Positions 11,395-23,770 of a DNA stretch of 64,000 bases are shown here, piece by piece (the stretch's first letter is position 1; each line of letters begins with the position of its first letter). The translations under genes were made by a program, and so were the position numbers. Origin of the DNA: Cordilura impudica. Lineage: Eukaryota > Arthropoda > Insecta > Diptera > Scathophagidae. Where the stretch lies: assembly GCA_963682025.1 (NCBI GenBank), contig OY821521.1, positions 119,761,520-119,825,519 of the forward strand. Reading direction: 5' to 3'. The notes under the pieces were generated by a model. It was given only the letters and a program-made list of their open reading frames with translations, was not told the DNA's origin and searched no databases.

Positions 11395-12218
11395 GCCCAA
11401 ACAGTGGAACAATTCGTGGATACAGCATCCAAATTCATCTCGGACTACGATGGAGACGTGAAGAACTTGCAAAGCTTCATCGATGGTCTGATAATGATTG
11501 ACCAATTGAAAGGAGCTCACGAAATAATAGCTGTTTCACTAATTAAGACAAAACTGAAAGGAACGGCCCGACAGCTAATAACAGATGAGACAACTATAAA
11601 ACAAATTAAAGAGAAATTACAAGGTTCAATAAAAGGCGAACCTGCTGGTGGACTGATTGCCAAACTAATGAACATACAGCAGAAAAATAAAACGGCCAAC
11701 GCATACACCAGCGAAGTAGAAGACTTGGCGAAAAGAATTCATAATGCCTACATTTCGGACGGCGTACCACCGGCAGCAGCCAGAGAATATACAACAAAAG
11801 CGGCAGTAAATGCCATAGTAACAAACTGTAACAATGATAATGTCAAACTCATCATGAAAGCGGGACAATTCTCGTCATTGAACCAAGCTGTTCAGAAATT
11901 TATTGAAACCTGTACAGAAGCTTCGGAAATAAAGATACTGTGTTGTACTATAGACAACAGAATAGATCATATAATGGCAATAACAATAGAAATTTCCGAA
12001 TTAATGACAATAATTGGCACAAAGATCGCCAAGGTACCTATAGAGGAAATAACAATTCCAGAGGTAGAAATGGGTATAACTACATGAATAACAGAAATCG
12101 GAACCAACGTGACAATAGGGAACGTAATTATCAAATTTCGAACAACTATAGAGGCCGGGACAGACAAGTCCGACCAATAGAAAGTACGAACAATAAGTGT
12201 TCGGAAAACTCCGAATAG
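11392..12218 (+). pseudogene. gag: gag, copy B, frameshifted
   Basis: The ATG at 11392 opens a frame whose first ~180 residues look like a retroviral-type capsid region (helical, with an LKGTARQLITDE stretch). Near 11930 the frame shifts, and the nucleocapsid-like tail continues in another frame (11940-12218) as an asparagine- and arginine-rich segment (NGNNNRNFRINDNNW and similar). The complete relative at 49632-50858 has the same layout with an Asn-rich tail and no zinc knuckle. Gag would assemble the particle and bind RNA. This copy cannot make a full product without the frame being preserved. Confidence 0.75.
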
Positions 12219-13894
12219 CCTCTGGGGGAAAAAGGGACATAAATATATATAAATTGAATCTAAACCTTGGTGTGTTTGTAAAATTTTTGAATTATCATAC
12301 AAAACAAATGCTTGTTTTACTTGTGGACACTGGAGCAGACATATGTCTAATAAAAAAGGAAAATCTTGGGGAAGATAATTTCGTCAACAAACGGAACATA
12401 ACATCAATTAGTGGTATAGGAAATGGAGTAATTAAGTCAATAGGTTCAACCGATCTGGAGATTAGCAGAAAGGATTTTACAGTAACCTATGAATTTCATG
12501 TGGTACACAATGACTTCCCTATACCATGTAGCGGAATCATAGGGATAAATTTTTTGAAAACTTTCAAATGTAGCATTGACTTTATGCAAGATAAAGAATG
12601 TCTTATTATGAGACCTAAATATTTTCGAACCCTAACAATTCCGATACATCACACGTACACTGATGACTACGTCATTCTACCAGCAAGGGCTCAGGTAATA
12701 CGTAAAATACCATTTAACACTCAGTATAAGGAACTACTGGTATTGAACCAGGAAATAAAACCAGGCGTATACATTGCAAATACATTAGTTCAAGGCAATA
12801 ACGCGTATGTCAGAATTCTTAACGCTAACGAAGAAATTATGACACTGAATATTAATGACATTAGAACTGAGAATTTGGACGAGTACGATGTTATATATCC
12901 GAATAACGAGCAGAAAATGGACAATAGGAAAGATAAAATTTTGGAAAAATTATCGAAAAATTTCCCTAAAGAATTCAAAAGTGAACTCACGACATTGTGC
13001 ACAGATTATTCTGATACATTCGCTTTGGAAACGGAGAAAATTTCCACAAACAATTTCTACAAACAGCATATAAGGCTAGGTGATAACACACCAACATATA
13101 TAAAAAATTATAGAACCCCACATTCACAAAAATTAGAAGTAGAGAAACAAGTGAGAAAATTAATAGATGATGATATAGTAGAACCATCAATGTCAGAGTA
13201 CAACAGTCCGTTGCTGATTGTACCAAAAAAGGGACTCCCAAACTCGACAGAGAAAAGGTGGCGATTAGTGGTAGACTACCGCCAAGTAAATAAAAGATTA
13301 TTAGCAGATAAATTCCCACTTTCAAGAATAGAGGACATTCTTGATCAATTGGGTAGAGCAAAATACTTTTCGTGCCTTGACTTAATGTCAGGTTTTCATC
13401 AAATTGAGCTACATGAAGACTCAAGAGACATAACGTCATTTTCAACCGAAAATGGTTCTTATCGTTTCAAACGACTCCCTTACGGACTAAAGATAGCTTC
13501 AAATTCGTTTCAGCGTATGATGACTCTAGCATTCACTGGTTTGAAACCATCCCAAGCATTTCTGTACATGGATGACTTAGTTGTGATAGGCTGCTCTGCA
13601 AAACATATGTTGAAGAACTTAACAGATGTTTTTGATCTTTGCCGAAAACACAATCTAAAGTTGCATCTTGAAAAATGTAAATTCTTTATGTACGAGGTTA
13701 CTTACCTATGGCATAAATGCACTAATGAAGGCATTTTACCAGATGATGGAAAGAATTCGGCAATTAGACATTACCCAGTACCATCAAATGCGGATGAAGC
13801 TAGAAGATTCATTGCTTTCTGTAACTATTATAGAAGGTTTATTGGCAATTTTGCTGATTACTCCCGTCATATAACGAGACGAAGAAAGGAGTAG
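12197..13894 (+). pseudogene. pol: pol 5' part: protease and reverse transcriptase, copy B
   Basis: The frame overlaps the end of gag in the -1 direction, as in the complete relative. It contains the protease motif VDTGAD, the RT palm motifs and the YMDD box, and ends at the same TAG as copy A because both carry the same frameshift between RT and RNase H. Small differences from copy A include an Arg-to-His and a Gly-to-Trp change shortly after the YMDD region. The Trp falls in the conserved YLGH-type motif of the RT thumb and is probably harmful. Confidence 0.87.
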
Positions 13895-15822
13895 AATTCT
13901 GTTGGACGACCGAATGCCAACAATCTTTTGAATATTTGAAAAACGCTCTACTCAGCCCACAGATACTACAGTATCCGAACTTCACCAAAGAATTTTGTAT
14001 CACAACGGATGCAAGTAAACATGCATGCGGTGCAGTTTTGACACAGGAGTATAATGGTAGACAACTACCAATATCATATGCTTCGAAATGTTTTACGAAA
14101 GGTGAAAGCAATAAATCAACAATTGAGCAGGAACTCACTGCAATTCATTGGGCAATCCAATACTTTAGACCATATATATATGGTAAACATTTTTTGGTAA
14201 AAACAGATCATCGGCCATTAACTTACTTATTTTCCATGAAAAACCCCAGCTCAAAGCTGACTAGAATTAGACTAGATCTAGAGGAATACGACTTTACAGT
14301 CGAGTATCTCAGAGGCAAAGATAATTATGTAGCAGATGCACTATCACGTATAACGATAGATGATCTGAAGAATATAAATATAGATAAAGCAGTTCTCAAG
14401 GTAAAAACGAGATCGGCTACATCAAAACTAGACTTGAATAAAAATAATAACGAGAAAGAGAATAATAACCCATCTGACGTCAGGCGATACCATAAGCTCG
14501 AGATGACTTCAGACCATTGTTTATTGAAACATGGCAAACGGAAAATAGAGAAAATATTAATAAATGATTTATTTACTAAAGGGAAAATTGACTTCGGACA
14601 GTTATTCCCCAGGTTAGACTCACTAACCGGTAAATATAAAATAAATAAAGTACGAATGGCACCTAATGAGAAAATTTTCGAATTTGTCTCAATGCAAGAT
14701 TTTAAGGCCAAGGGCAATATATTTTTGGATAAATTAAGAGTAGCGCTACTCCCAAAGGTGACCAAGCTGAATAATAAGAACGAAATAGATAAGATATTAA
14801 AACAATATCATGATGACCCAATACAAGGAGGTCATACAGGTATAGCAAGGACAATTGGGAAAATAAGACGATATTTCTACTGGCCGAAAATGATCAAGTC
14901 GGTATCAGAGTACATAAGATCTTGTAGGAAATGTCAAGAGTCCAAAACCACTACACATACGAAAATACCAATGACTATAACGGATACTCCGATCGATGCT
15001 TTCGATACGGTCTTGGTAGATACAATCGGACTACTCCCAAGAACGGAAGATGGTTTTGAGTATGCAGTCACCATTAAATGTGACCTAACGAAATACCTAG
15101 TAACAGTGCCGGTACGCGATAAGAGCGCGAAGACGGTATCCAAGGCTATATTTGATTCATTTATATTAGCCTATGGCCCTATGAGGACGCTCATTACGGA
15201 CATGGGTACAGAATACAAGAACAGTATTTTGAATGAGATATGCAAATATATGAAAATTAAGAAGGTAACTTCTACGGCACACCACCATCAAACGCTAGGA
15301 ACGGTGGAAAGAAGCCATAGAACTTTCAACGAATATGTACGTTCCTACATATCTGTTGAACGAGATGATTGGGATGAATGGCTAAAGTACTTTACGTACT
15401 GTTTTAACACAACACCTTCAGAGGCCCACGGATACTGCCCTTTTGAATTAGTGTTCGGAAGAATCCCATATGGATTCAATAGACTTAACAACAAAGATAG
15501 AATAGATCCTATATATAATATAGAAGACTATAGTAAGGAAATAAAATATAGGTTAGAAGTAGCACGTAAGAGAGCTAGAGATAAGCTCATTAGGAATAAA
15601 CAAAACAATAAGACTTATTATGATAAAAATATAAAGGAATTAGATATAAAAATAGGAGATAAGGTATTACTTAGAAAAGAAACAGGACATAAACTAGAAA
15701 GTAAATATATAGGACCTTATACAGTAGAAAGTTTAGAATATAACGGAAATATAATAATAAGATCACAAAAGGACAACAAGGAACAATTAGTACACAAAAA
15801 CAGATTAAAATTATGTTCCTAA
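13895..15822 (+). pseudogene. pol: pol 3' part: RNase H and integrase, copy B
   Basis: Downstream of the frameshift the frame is open to 15822. RNase H is followed by an integrase with an HHCC zinc finger (HTGIARTIGKIRRYFYWP ... CRKC), a DDE core (VDTIG, TDMGTEYKN, and the Glu in HHHQTLGTVERSH) and a basic C-terminal segment with KIGDKVLLR and GPYTVE, typical of the integrase C-terminal domain. The translated frame starts inside the RT-RNase H tether, so it is not an independent gene. No env follows. Confidence 0.87.
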
Positions 15823-16944
15823 AACTAAAAAGGAAAATGCAAAAAAAAAAAAAGGAAAAAGTCGCGTAATATCTAATCATTTCTAATACCTCCAGAATCA
15901 AATTGAACACAAAATAAAATCTCCAACTAATTAATAAAATCACATATATACGTATTATTTAATAAACTATTACAATAACATTTTTTATATACACATACGA
16001 AAATCTTATAAATATAAATAATAATGATGTTTAACAAAATTTATATAAAATATTTTAAATCTCCAAATAACAATAATGAAAATTTAAAAAAAAAAAAATA
16101 CAATTAATTGTTAATTTTTTTAATTTAATTTTTAAATTTTTTCCCCATCCAAATCAATTGGATTAGAACTAAGATAAAATTATTTTCTAAATAAAATATT
16201 TATTTATAATTAATAAACTCAAATATGTACGAGTATATACATATGTATCATTTACTAAATTACTATAAGAATACATCCACAAAATTAATATGAAATAATT
16301 AAATACTGTAAATTAAATTAACTTAACTTAACTTTTGAAATTAATCATATATTTTTGTATTATTTACTAAGTTACTATAAAAATAAATGCAAAAAAAAAT
16401 TAATTTACTTTTGAAATTAATAATGAATATTGCAGACAGCAATTAGTTTATTAAAATGAATGATAGGATCATTCTAATTAAAACGGGAGGTGGCATAGCC
16501 ATCCCATAATATATGTTAATTAAATAATTTTAAAATATAACAAATAATCATTTTAAATACATGTAAATTAATTAATCTCGAAATATATACTAAAATAAAT
16601 AACCATTAAAACAATAACTCTACCACTAAACAATCCTATTATTTTACTATATTTTTATTGAAAAACAATAACGTTAATTTAATAATCCTAATGTAATTAT
16701 TTCTAAGCAAAACAATAAATATATTTATTTTCAAAGGAACCAGACATGTCTACATGTCATACTTAGCTTTAAAAAAAAAAAATACGTCTTTAATCTTAGT
16801 AATAAATAAGACAAGAAAATACATAATCATGCAAATTTATATATCATTATCATTTTTAACATATGTTAAACTCCTGAACATATCAAGCGCAGAAATCCAG
16901 AAAATACGATAACTAATTCTATGAATGACAAGATCATTCAAATT
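15823..16944 (+). other. 3' non-coding region of gypsy copy B
   Basis: This AT-rich segment follows pol and ends at the polypurine tract. It has no open frame of note. It contains an earlier, near-identical copy of the polypurine-tract neighbourhood at 16456-16492. Confidence 0.65.
16456..16492 (+). promoter_or_regulatory. Upstream duplicate of the polypurine tract
   Basis: The segment with GATCATTCTAATTAAAACG followed by GGAGGTG repeats, with about five changes, the stretch at 16921-16957 that immediately precedes the 3' LTR. The copies are 465 bases apart. A polypurine tract primes plus-strand DNA synthesis. A second one could act as an internal plus-strand primer or may just be left over from a duplication. 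Confidence 0.6.
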
Positions 16945-16955
16945 AAAAAGGGAGG
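16945..16955 (+). promoter_or_regulatory. Polypurine tract of gypsy copy B
   Basis: The run AAAAAGGGAGG directly precedes TGTAGCG, the expected start of an LTR. It lies about 1.1 kb after the end of pol. This is the usual position of the plus-strand primer. Confidence 0.65.
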
Positions 16956-17430
16956 TGTAGCGTAATTGCATTCATAAATTGGACGATAACTTTATTTAGT
17001 CACTAATAAATGTTGTTGTCCAAAATATGTGCAATCACAAACATTCGCTAACGCGGAAGTACATTAAAGTTCACTGCCCATACGTTGTGCATTGAACTAT
17101 TCATGTATATACAACTGCCGATACAGCGAATGTATTGTGCAATAAACATTAACACCATACCACGCAATTGTTGTTGCGTGTTGACTTGATTTCTACTGTG
17201 TTATGAATTCGGAGTATAACACAGAGAATCAATTAATCATGTGTATGTATGTTTTTAAGTATTTTTATTCTCAATCAATAAAACTTTGTAAAAACTTTTT
17301 AGAATAAGAAGTGATTAAAACAATAAAGAATAATCAATTAATCAATTGACTCCAAACAGAAAAGGTGTATTAATTTTAACTTATAATTTTCTTTTAACAA
17401 AATATAATTTATCTTTATAATGGCTTCAAA
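16956..17430 (+). repeat. Probable 3' LTR of gypsy copy B (end uncertain)
   Basis: The sequence starts with TGTAGCGTAATTGC right after the polypurine tract. It contains AATAAA-type signals near 17138 and 17276-17281. Without a 5' copy I cannot place the right end. The region to about 17430 is a guess based on typical LTR lengths. Confidence 0.45.
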
Positions 17431-19614
17431 TACAAATATGGCTTATCAAATACAGCTGCAGACAGCACCCAAATTTAAAATGCAACTACGAGTGAAAAAT
17501 TAATATAAAGCACACAAAAACAACAATTATAGAGAAAAAGATTTAATTTTAATAAAAACTACTGAAATATTTATATAAGCAACGAATTTTCATTTGTACC
17601 AGTTAATCAGAAAAATTAATGTAAAATATAAATCTATATCCATAAAATTCTATATTAAAGTGTTTGTTACATATGGACTCTAAAATGGCTGGACCGACCT
17701 TGGGTTCTATTTGAATAATAATTGAATAAAATTTGGCATGACTGTTCATTCTACCTTACTAGCTTTAACAGTTCAGGCAATATCTAGTGGCCTAGTAGAA
17801 CAATGACATGTTCAGAAATTTTTTGCAAGATATAAAAGCTGTGTTGTTATTGGTTCCTGAGAAATAAATAAAATCAGATGGATTTTTTTTCTTAAATTTG
17901 ATTTTATATTTCTGTATTTGGCTAACCATTTCATTTTGCAACTTAAGTAGATTCAACAACTATTTTTTATAAATGAATAAAAAAAATAAAACTAAGAATA
18001 ATATGATTATGACATTTGTCAAAAAGAAAAAATCTCTGTCATATTAAAGGCGATTTTAATACCTTCGAAACGGCACTTTTTAAGATTGTCCTTAGCATGA
18101 TGATCAACCTTTCTGCGTTTTTAATTTTTGATAAGAGTAGTATTACATTTAGTTGCAAATAGGAGATTTAGTAATGAACTTTAGATAAAGTTGGATATAC
18201 TTTATATTGCAAAATTTTAATATTTATTAAGATACCTTTTTAAAACAAGTGCTTTCTTAAAAAGTAAATCTATATAAAAAGGTGTTTTATAAACAAACAA
18301 ATGTAGAAAATAATTAAAAATTTCAAAATATAAACATTAGGGGGCTTTCACTATTCCTCACCATTTAGCTTGCTATTTTAGACGTGAAGAAATTTTGTTA
18401 TAGTGAGGCATTCTATTCAAAATACGATTCAAAGTTCAATCCACCGAATGGAGTTATTTATTTTGTTTTATTTTCATTATCATTGCCATTTTGAAACCGT
18501 TTTGTGCATTTAATCAAGAGATCCTTTTGGCTGTATAAAGAAAGAAAAAAGGCACTGACTGTGTCATTAACGAACATTTTAAATCATTCAAATTCATTCT
18601 TTATATATATTTATGTATACCTTAAAAAAAACTGAATATAAAGCTTGAATATTCTCATCACTTTTTGAGAACCATTAGTTCCAACAGTTGGCTCTCATCA
18701 TCATTTTCAAAATCATTTTAATTACTGGTTATTTCTAAATCTGCATCAGGTTTATGGCATTTTTCTTCATCGTCGTCTTCATCCTCACCGTCTTCCATGT
18801 CCTCGTCATCTTCATCATCAGAACCTTAATTATAATTTAAACTAATGATTTTTTGTATGTAGATTTCTACACCACCATTGAGGTACTACAACTGGCGCAT
18901 TGCAAATTACAATCTAATATTGTTCTACATGCATGTCACAGAGACAAATTCAGTCTATATAATTCATTTATTCATTAACTACTTTCACTATACCTTTTGT
19001 TACTACGTCTGTGACTGCTTACACTAATAGCTTTCAAAGCATTTTTATATACATTTCTTTTTATACATTAATTATTCACATATTTACACTAGATGATAAT
19101 AATAACGTGAAAATAGAGTATATAATTCCAATTTCAATTCTACTTTCACTAAATTAAGTTTTATTACTACACCTGATATTACTTTTACCAATTATACTAT
19201 TTTATAGCATTTTTATATAAATTTTTTTATATTAACTTTTTTTATATATTAAATACTTATATTATTAATACACTAGAAAATAATAATGTGAAAAAATTGG
19301 ATATAAAAAATTCACAAAAAAAAATTAAATTTTATTTAATTCATTAAAAATATATTTTTACCGCAAGGGTTGTTAAACTTAGTATATAGAAATTTAGAAA
19401 AATAACTGTTGACGATTCGCGCTTTATATAACGTTTTTAATTTTCAGAGATATTAAATAAGTAATAATAGTGGTTTTGAAGATAGTGAAAACTTGGAAAA
19501 GCTTGAATAAAACGTTCCAATTTTTTTTGCATTTTTGAAAAAAAAGTTTTATTTTATTTCTATATATTTTTTGTTTCTATTTATACAACTCTACTTTTTA
19601 ATAATATAATTTTA
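17431..19614. other. AT-rich non-coding stretch with a possible acidic exon on the minus strand
   Basis: Most of this stretch has no readable signal. On the minus strand, 18825 down to about 18710 reads as an acidic segment (GSDDEDDEDMEDGEDEDDDE) preceded by a TTAAG acceptor-like end. It lies on the same strand as, and downstream of, the Ulp1-like frame at 19615-20226, so it could be an exon of the same gene. A repeat of GAA/GAC triplets could also produce it by chance. Confidence 0.3.
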
Positions 19615-20226
19615 TTACTTAGGACAGTATTTGCATGAGAATGTTTCAAAAGAACTTTTCAATTTTTGAATACTTTCTTTGTGAAAGTTATAATGCTTAA
19701 TGCAATACTCACATATATATCTGTCACAGGAGTCACATTGCAGATTTTCTTTGACTCTGAGTAACTTTTTTCCACAATGTAAGCAAACTCGTGCAATCGA
19801 ATCTGCATATTTTAGCAGCATCGTTTTTACTTCTCCATAATTGTCTGGATCAACATTTGTAAAAGGTTGCGAATTTATAAACCTTCCCGCAAATTGTATA
19901 ATAAATATTCCACAGTTATACGAATCTCTTTGTATATCATGATCTAACTTTTTAACTGTCCATTTTGTATCTGGAATATTTGTTGCTAAAATATTTTGGT
20001 AATATAATGCCAACTTTTTACCATGTGCTGTATCTCCATACGGATCTATACATATAACTGATTTTTCAATAAAATCGAGAAGAACTATTGAAAAGTGATT
20101 TTTAATACACTGCGGAACTATTACGTAGGTTGGTTTTTTAGGAATGTATTCAACTATGAGTCGTTCATTTTTGAAACAATTCTCGCCACCTTGTAAGAAA
20201 TTATATACAGGACTAGATATGCAACT
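19615..20226 (-). CDS. Ulp1/C48-type cysteine protease-like domain with a zinc-ribbon tail (partial)
   Basis: The 203-codon frame has the layout of a Ulp1/SENP-like cysteine protease: a VPQCIKNHFSIVLLDF strand with the putative catalytic His, an ICIDPYGDT segment with the Asp, and QRDSYNCGIFII with the Gln and nucleophile Cys in the family spacing. After it comes a Cys-rich tail (CLHCGK ... CDSCDRYICEYC ... CKYC) that looks like a treble-clef or RING-like zinc binder. There is no ATG at the upstream end, where a stop lies at 20227-20229 and acceptor-like TAG/AAG sites occur, so it may be an internal exon or a truncated copy. Such proteases occur in host desumoylases and in several DNA transposon classes. 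Confidence 0.6.
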   Translation of the reverse strand, partial: SCISSPVYNFLQGGENCFKNERLIVEYIPKKPTYVIVPQCIKNHFSIVLLDFIEKSVICIDPYGDTAHGKKLALYYQNILATNIPDTKWTVKKLDHDIQRDSYNCGIFIIQFAGRFINSQPFTNVDPDNYGEVKTMLLKYADSIARVCLHCGKKLLRVKENLQCDSCDRYICEYCIKHYNFHKESIQKLKSSFETFSCKYCPK

Positions 20227-20992
20227 TTATTAACGAAATTCGTTCGTGAAGAAGTTTTAATCCCTTCAGTTATTAATTAAAATTTAAAGGCCGTATTCAT
20301 AATAAAATAAATACAAGCATGTAAAAATTTATTTAACTAGAAACAATTCTGCTTACCAAAGCACCAGGGTTTGATATTTGTTAAAAATGTTCTAAATAAT
20401 GAAAAAAAAAAAAACAATAACAGACAAGAATTTTGTATGAGTATGAGTATATATTTTTATTGGTCTGCACATTTCATTTATGTACACTGGCTAGTCCATA
20501 TAAACCTATATATAGACTACAGCTCGCATATGTCATATGGGTGAAATATGGGCGATCGCTATCAAAATTATTGGAAACCTGAAAACGCATGATTTTTTTA
20601 AATAAAAAAATATATGTGGTCAAAAATATAGTAGGTGATTCCAAAATAAAGCACATTTTGCTCTACCCTGGTTAGTTTTCGAGAAAAACGCAATTATAAG
20701 AAATTTTCATATAAAATTGGATTTTTTTTCGAGAAAAAAGCATTTTTATGGAACTTTAGTTATAGATGATTTAAAATTAAAGCCATTTTTTGCTCTATCT
20801 TGTTTAGTTATATAAGATATGGTAGAAGACTTAAGTTGTTGAACCTGTTGAATATATACACGTTGAAGAACCCGAAGGAAATGAAGATATAGATCTTGTA
20901 AAGGATGTAGTTTTTAATAAGACATATACAACATAAGAACAGTAAAAATTATACAAGTATTTACATTGCCTGTAATACAAAAATATCGGAAC
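20227..20992. other. Non-coding stretch, nothing recognised
   Basis: AT-rich sequence between the protease-like frame and the foldback element. A pair of similar segments, TTTCGAGAAAAACGC near 20688 and TTTTCGAGAAAAAAGC near 20728, suggests a small local duplication. No coding frame is credible. Confidence 0.4.
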
Positions 20993-22319
20993 AAGTCTAG
21001 TTTAGGGGCGATGCCCCGATATTTTAGTTTTTTTTGGAGGTGGTAGGGGCTTTTGGGGTGATTCCACGGAAATATTTTTTTTTGTCGGTCGAGCCTATTT
21101 TCCGAGTTATGGACCCCCAAAGTTTTGATATTGACTACTGTATAACTTTGTTATTTAGTATCGGATTTCGACAATATATATATCGTTGGAAAGCTTATTT
21201 GAGTGCCTTCTATATGGTATAAATAGACGTATGTCATGTATGGTTTTATATTAACTGAATAAAAGGTAGGTCCACAAGCTTTATTTTGATGTATCTCATG
21301 GCAACTTAACCCTTTCAGAACCGGACATATTTGGTATTTTATCTACATTTTTATGCTTTTTGAAAAATATATTGATATATTATGGATTTTTAATATTTTT
21401 TTATTTTATTTGTGTATTTATTTTATATATTTAGTCATATTTTTAATGCTTTTTGGAAAATATATTTGTATTTCGAAGGTAGTTAAAATTTATATAATTT
21501 TTTTAAATTGTGGCAACTTTATTGATTTAAAAAATTTTCATCAAAAAAATTTGTTCTGTTTTAAAAAATATAAACAATTAGTTGTCTCACTTTAAAGCGC
21601 CGCAGGCGAAAATTTTTTAGAAAAAATCGCGCGATTTGTTCTAAAAAATTTTCATAATAGGACGGATAAAGAATTTTGTTGTGTTGTTTTAAAAACTATA
21701 AACAATTAGTTGTCTCATTTTAAAGCGGCGCAGGCGAAAATTTTTTAGAAAAGATCGCGCGATTTTTTCTAAAAAATTTTCATAATAGGACGGATAAAGA
21801 ATTTTGTTGTGTTGTTTTAAAGCGCTGCAGGCTAGAATTAGGAATAAATTTTTCAAAAAGCCTTAAAAATGAAGATAAAATACCAAATATATCCGGTTCT
21901 GAAAGGGTTAAGTTGCCATGAGATACATCAAAATGAAGCTTGTGGACCTACCTTTTATTCAGTTAATATAAAACCATACATGACATACGTCTATTTATGA
22001 GATAATCCCATATTAAAAAAAATACTCTCTCACAAAAATGCAAAATTTGCAATAGGTTCATGATGGGTTAATGGATTTCAAATTTTAAAATACCATATAG
22101 AAGGCACTCAAATAAGCTTTCCAACGATATATATATATTGTCGAAATCCGATACTAAATAACAAAGTTATACAGTAGTCAATATCAAAACTTTGGGGGTC
22201 CATAACTCTGAAAATAGGCTCGACCGACAAAAAACAATATTTCCCTGGAATCACATTAAAAAGTTTTATAAGTGGTAAAAATTTTGAACCGATCGGGGCA
22301 TCGCCCCTAAACTAGACTT
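20993..22319. mobile_element. Foldback-type element with long inverted arms
   Basis: The left arm (20993 to about 21365) and right arm (about 21845 to 22319) are inverted copies of each other. Both end in AAGTCTAGTTTAGGGGCGAT (or its complement) and share the later segments GACCCCCAAAGTTTTGATAT and AACCCTTTCAGAACCGGA in inverted order. The right arm has an extra insertion of about 90 bases near 22000. The spacer holds a ~128-bp duplication, each copy with a near-perfect 46-base palindrome centred on CGCGCG (21608-21653 and 21736-21781). There is no coding frame, so the element is non-autonomous. Confidence 0.8.
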
Positions 22320-22942
22320 AAGCCAAAATATCTTCATCTACAGCATATCTATAAATAGTTAGTTGTATCAATAACATTTCAGAACTTTTCAGTTGTGTTT
22401 TTAGCAAATTAATTTTCAGCCAGCACTCATTGGCAATGTGTATAAAAACAAAAAAAAAAAACCTGCAACTTACATCGGTTAATAATGGAAATATTCTCTA
22501 ATACTAATCATTTGGAACGAGCAGCAAGTAAAAAGACTTACATAAGAAAAAAATATAGAATAGGAATTTTAACTTTTATTTAACATAGCAACACAGCTAT
22601 ACTAATAAAATAATTTATCACATAGAATTCTTTTATTTTATTTTTTTTTTTAATTATATATTCTTCCTTTATTTACATATTTTAACAAATTTGATATTTA
22701 CATATGAGATCTTATCTTTACATAGATATTTCAACAAATAATATATAGGATCTAAAGACATTAAATAGTTTTTATTTTATTTTTTTAATGATTTTTAAAG
22801 GAAAATGGGAGGGAAAAAACCTTTATATGATTTAATAAATTCAAATACTATCTGAAAATATTTATATACTTATAGAAGGTTTATTAGAAATAATAGACCT
22901 CTATAAGCATATAATTTTCAATTTGGTGATTTCTTTTTAATT

Positions 22943-23769
22943 TTACGTTACTTCTCTACATTCTCTTATCAGTGGGTAAGAGGAATTTTCAATTTTGGCA
23001 AAATAATTGTTGTTAATCCTTGTTATGAAATCGATAATTTTTTCATAACCTGTTTCTTCGTGAAGAAGATTTGTAGGATACCTCCAGGGCTTTTTATTTA
23101 TCATTTTAAGACATTTGTTTTGTATAATTTGTAAGCGTTTTAGGTGGCAGTTGGCAACGTCACTCCAAATAGGACACGCATATGTTAATATTGGCCTTAT
23201 AACACTTTTGAATAGGAGATTTTTGTTTTTGGGGTTTAGAAATGACCTTCTATTTAGAAGTGGCCATAATGCTTTAAATGATTTTATAGCTTTTTGGCAC
23301 GTAGCCATAATATGTTGTTTAAAAGTAAGCTTTTTGTCCAAGACAACTCCGAGATATTTGACATGATTAACTACATTTATGGTATTATTTCCAATATGAA
23401 GATGACGTCTTGGCAATCTTTTGGGAGATTTGTTGAACGGAAAAATAACTGCTTGGGTCTTGTTTAGATTAATTTTGATTTTCCATTTGTGAAAATATTT
23501 ACTGCAATTTACAAGTCCCTTTTCCATTTTCTTCAGGAGTGCACTTGTAAGTTTGTTTGAAGAAATTAACGCAGTATCATCTGCGTAGTAAGCAATTTTC
23601 ATATATTTCGGGACTTTGAAATCGGATGTATATATCGAGTAAAGCAATGGCGACAAGACTGATCCTTGAGGTAACCCTGTGGTAATGGTTTTTGGAGATG
23701 ATGTTTCATTATTAATCGCAACTTTAAAGCTTCTGCCGTGAATGAAATCTGAAATAAGTTTGCATAAAT
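22943..23769 (-). pseudogene. LINE ORF2, 3' part (RT palm and C-terminal domain)
   Basis: This is the downstream piece of ORF2 after the array insertion. It contains GLPQGSVLSPLLYSIY, the catalytic YADD box, KYLGVVLDKKLTF and a C-terminal tail that ends at a stop at 22943. The piece begins in the 13-bp duplicated target, in frame with the 5' part across the insertion, so the copy was apparently open before it was interrupted. It would encode the minus-strand DNA synthesis core used for target-primed reverse transcription. Confidence 0.85.
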
Positions 23770-23770
23770 A

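Larger units (their letters stand above)
11392..17430 (+). mobile_element. Ty3/gypsy (mdg3-like) retrotransposon, copy B, without 5' LTR
   Basis: The copy runs from the gag ATG through pol to a 3' UTR, a polypurine tract and a probable 3' LTR that begins at 16956. There is no 5' LTR, primer-binding site or leader: LINE sequence touches the gag start. Gag and pol each carry a frameshift. The 3' boundary is not resolved because no second LTR is available for comparison, so the end coordinate is approximate. Confidence 0.8.
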
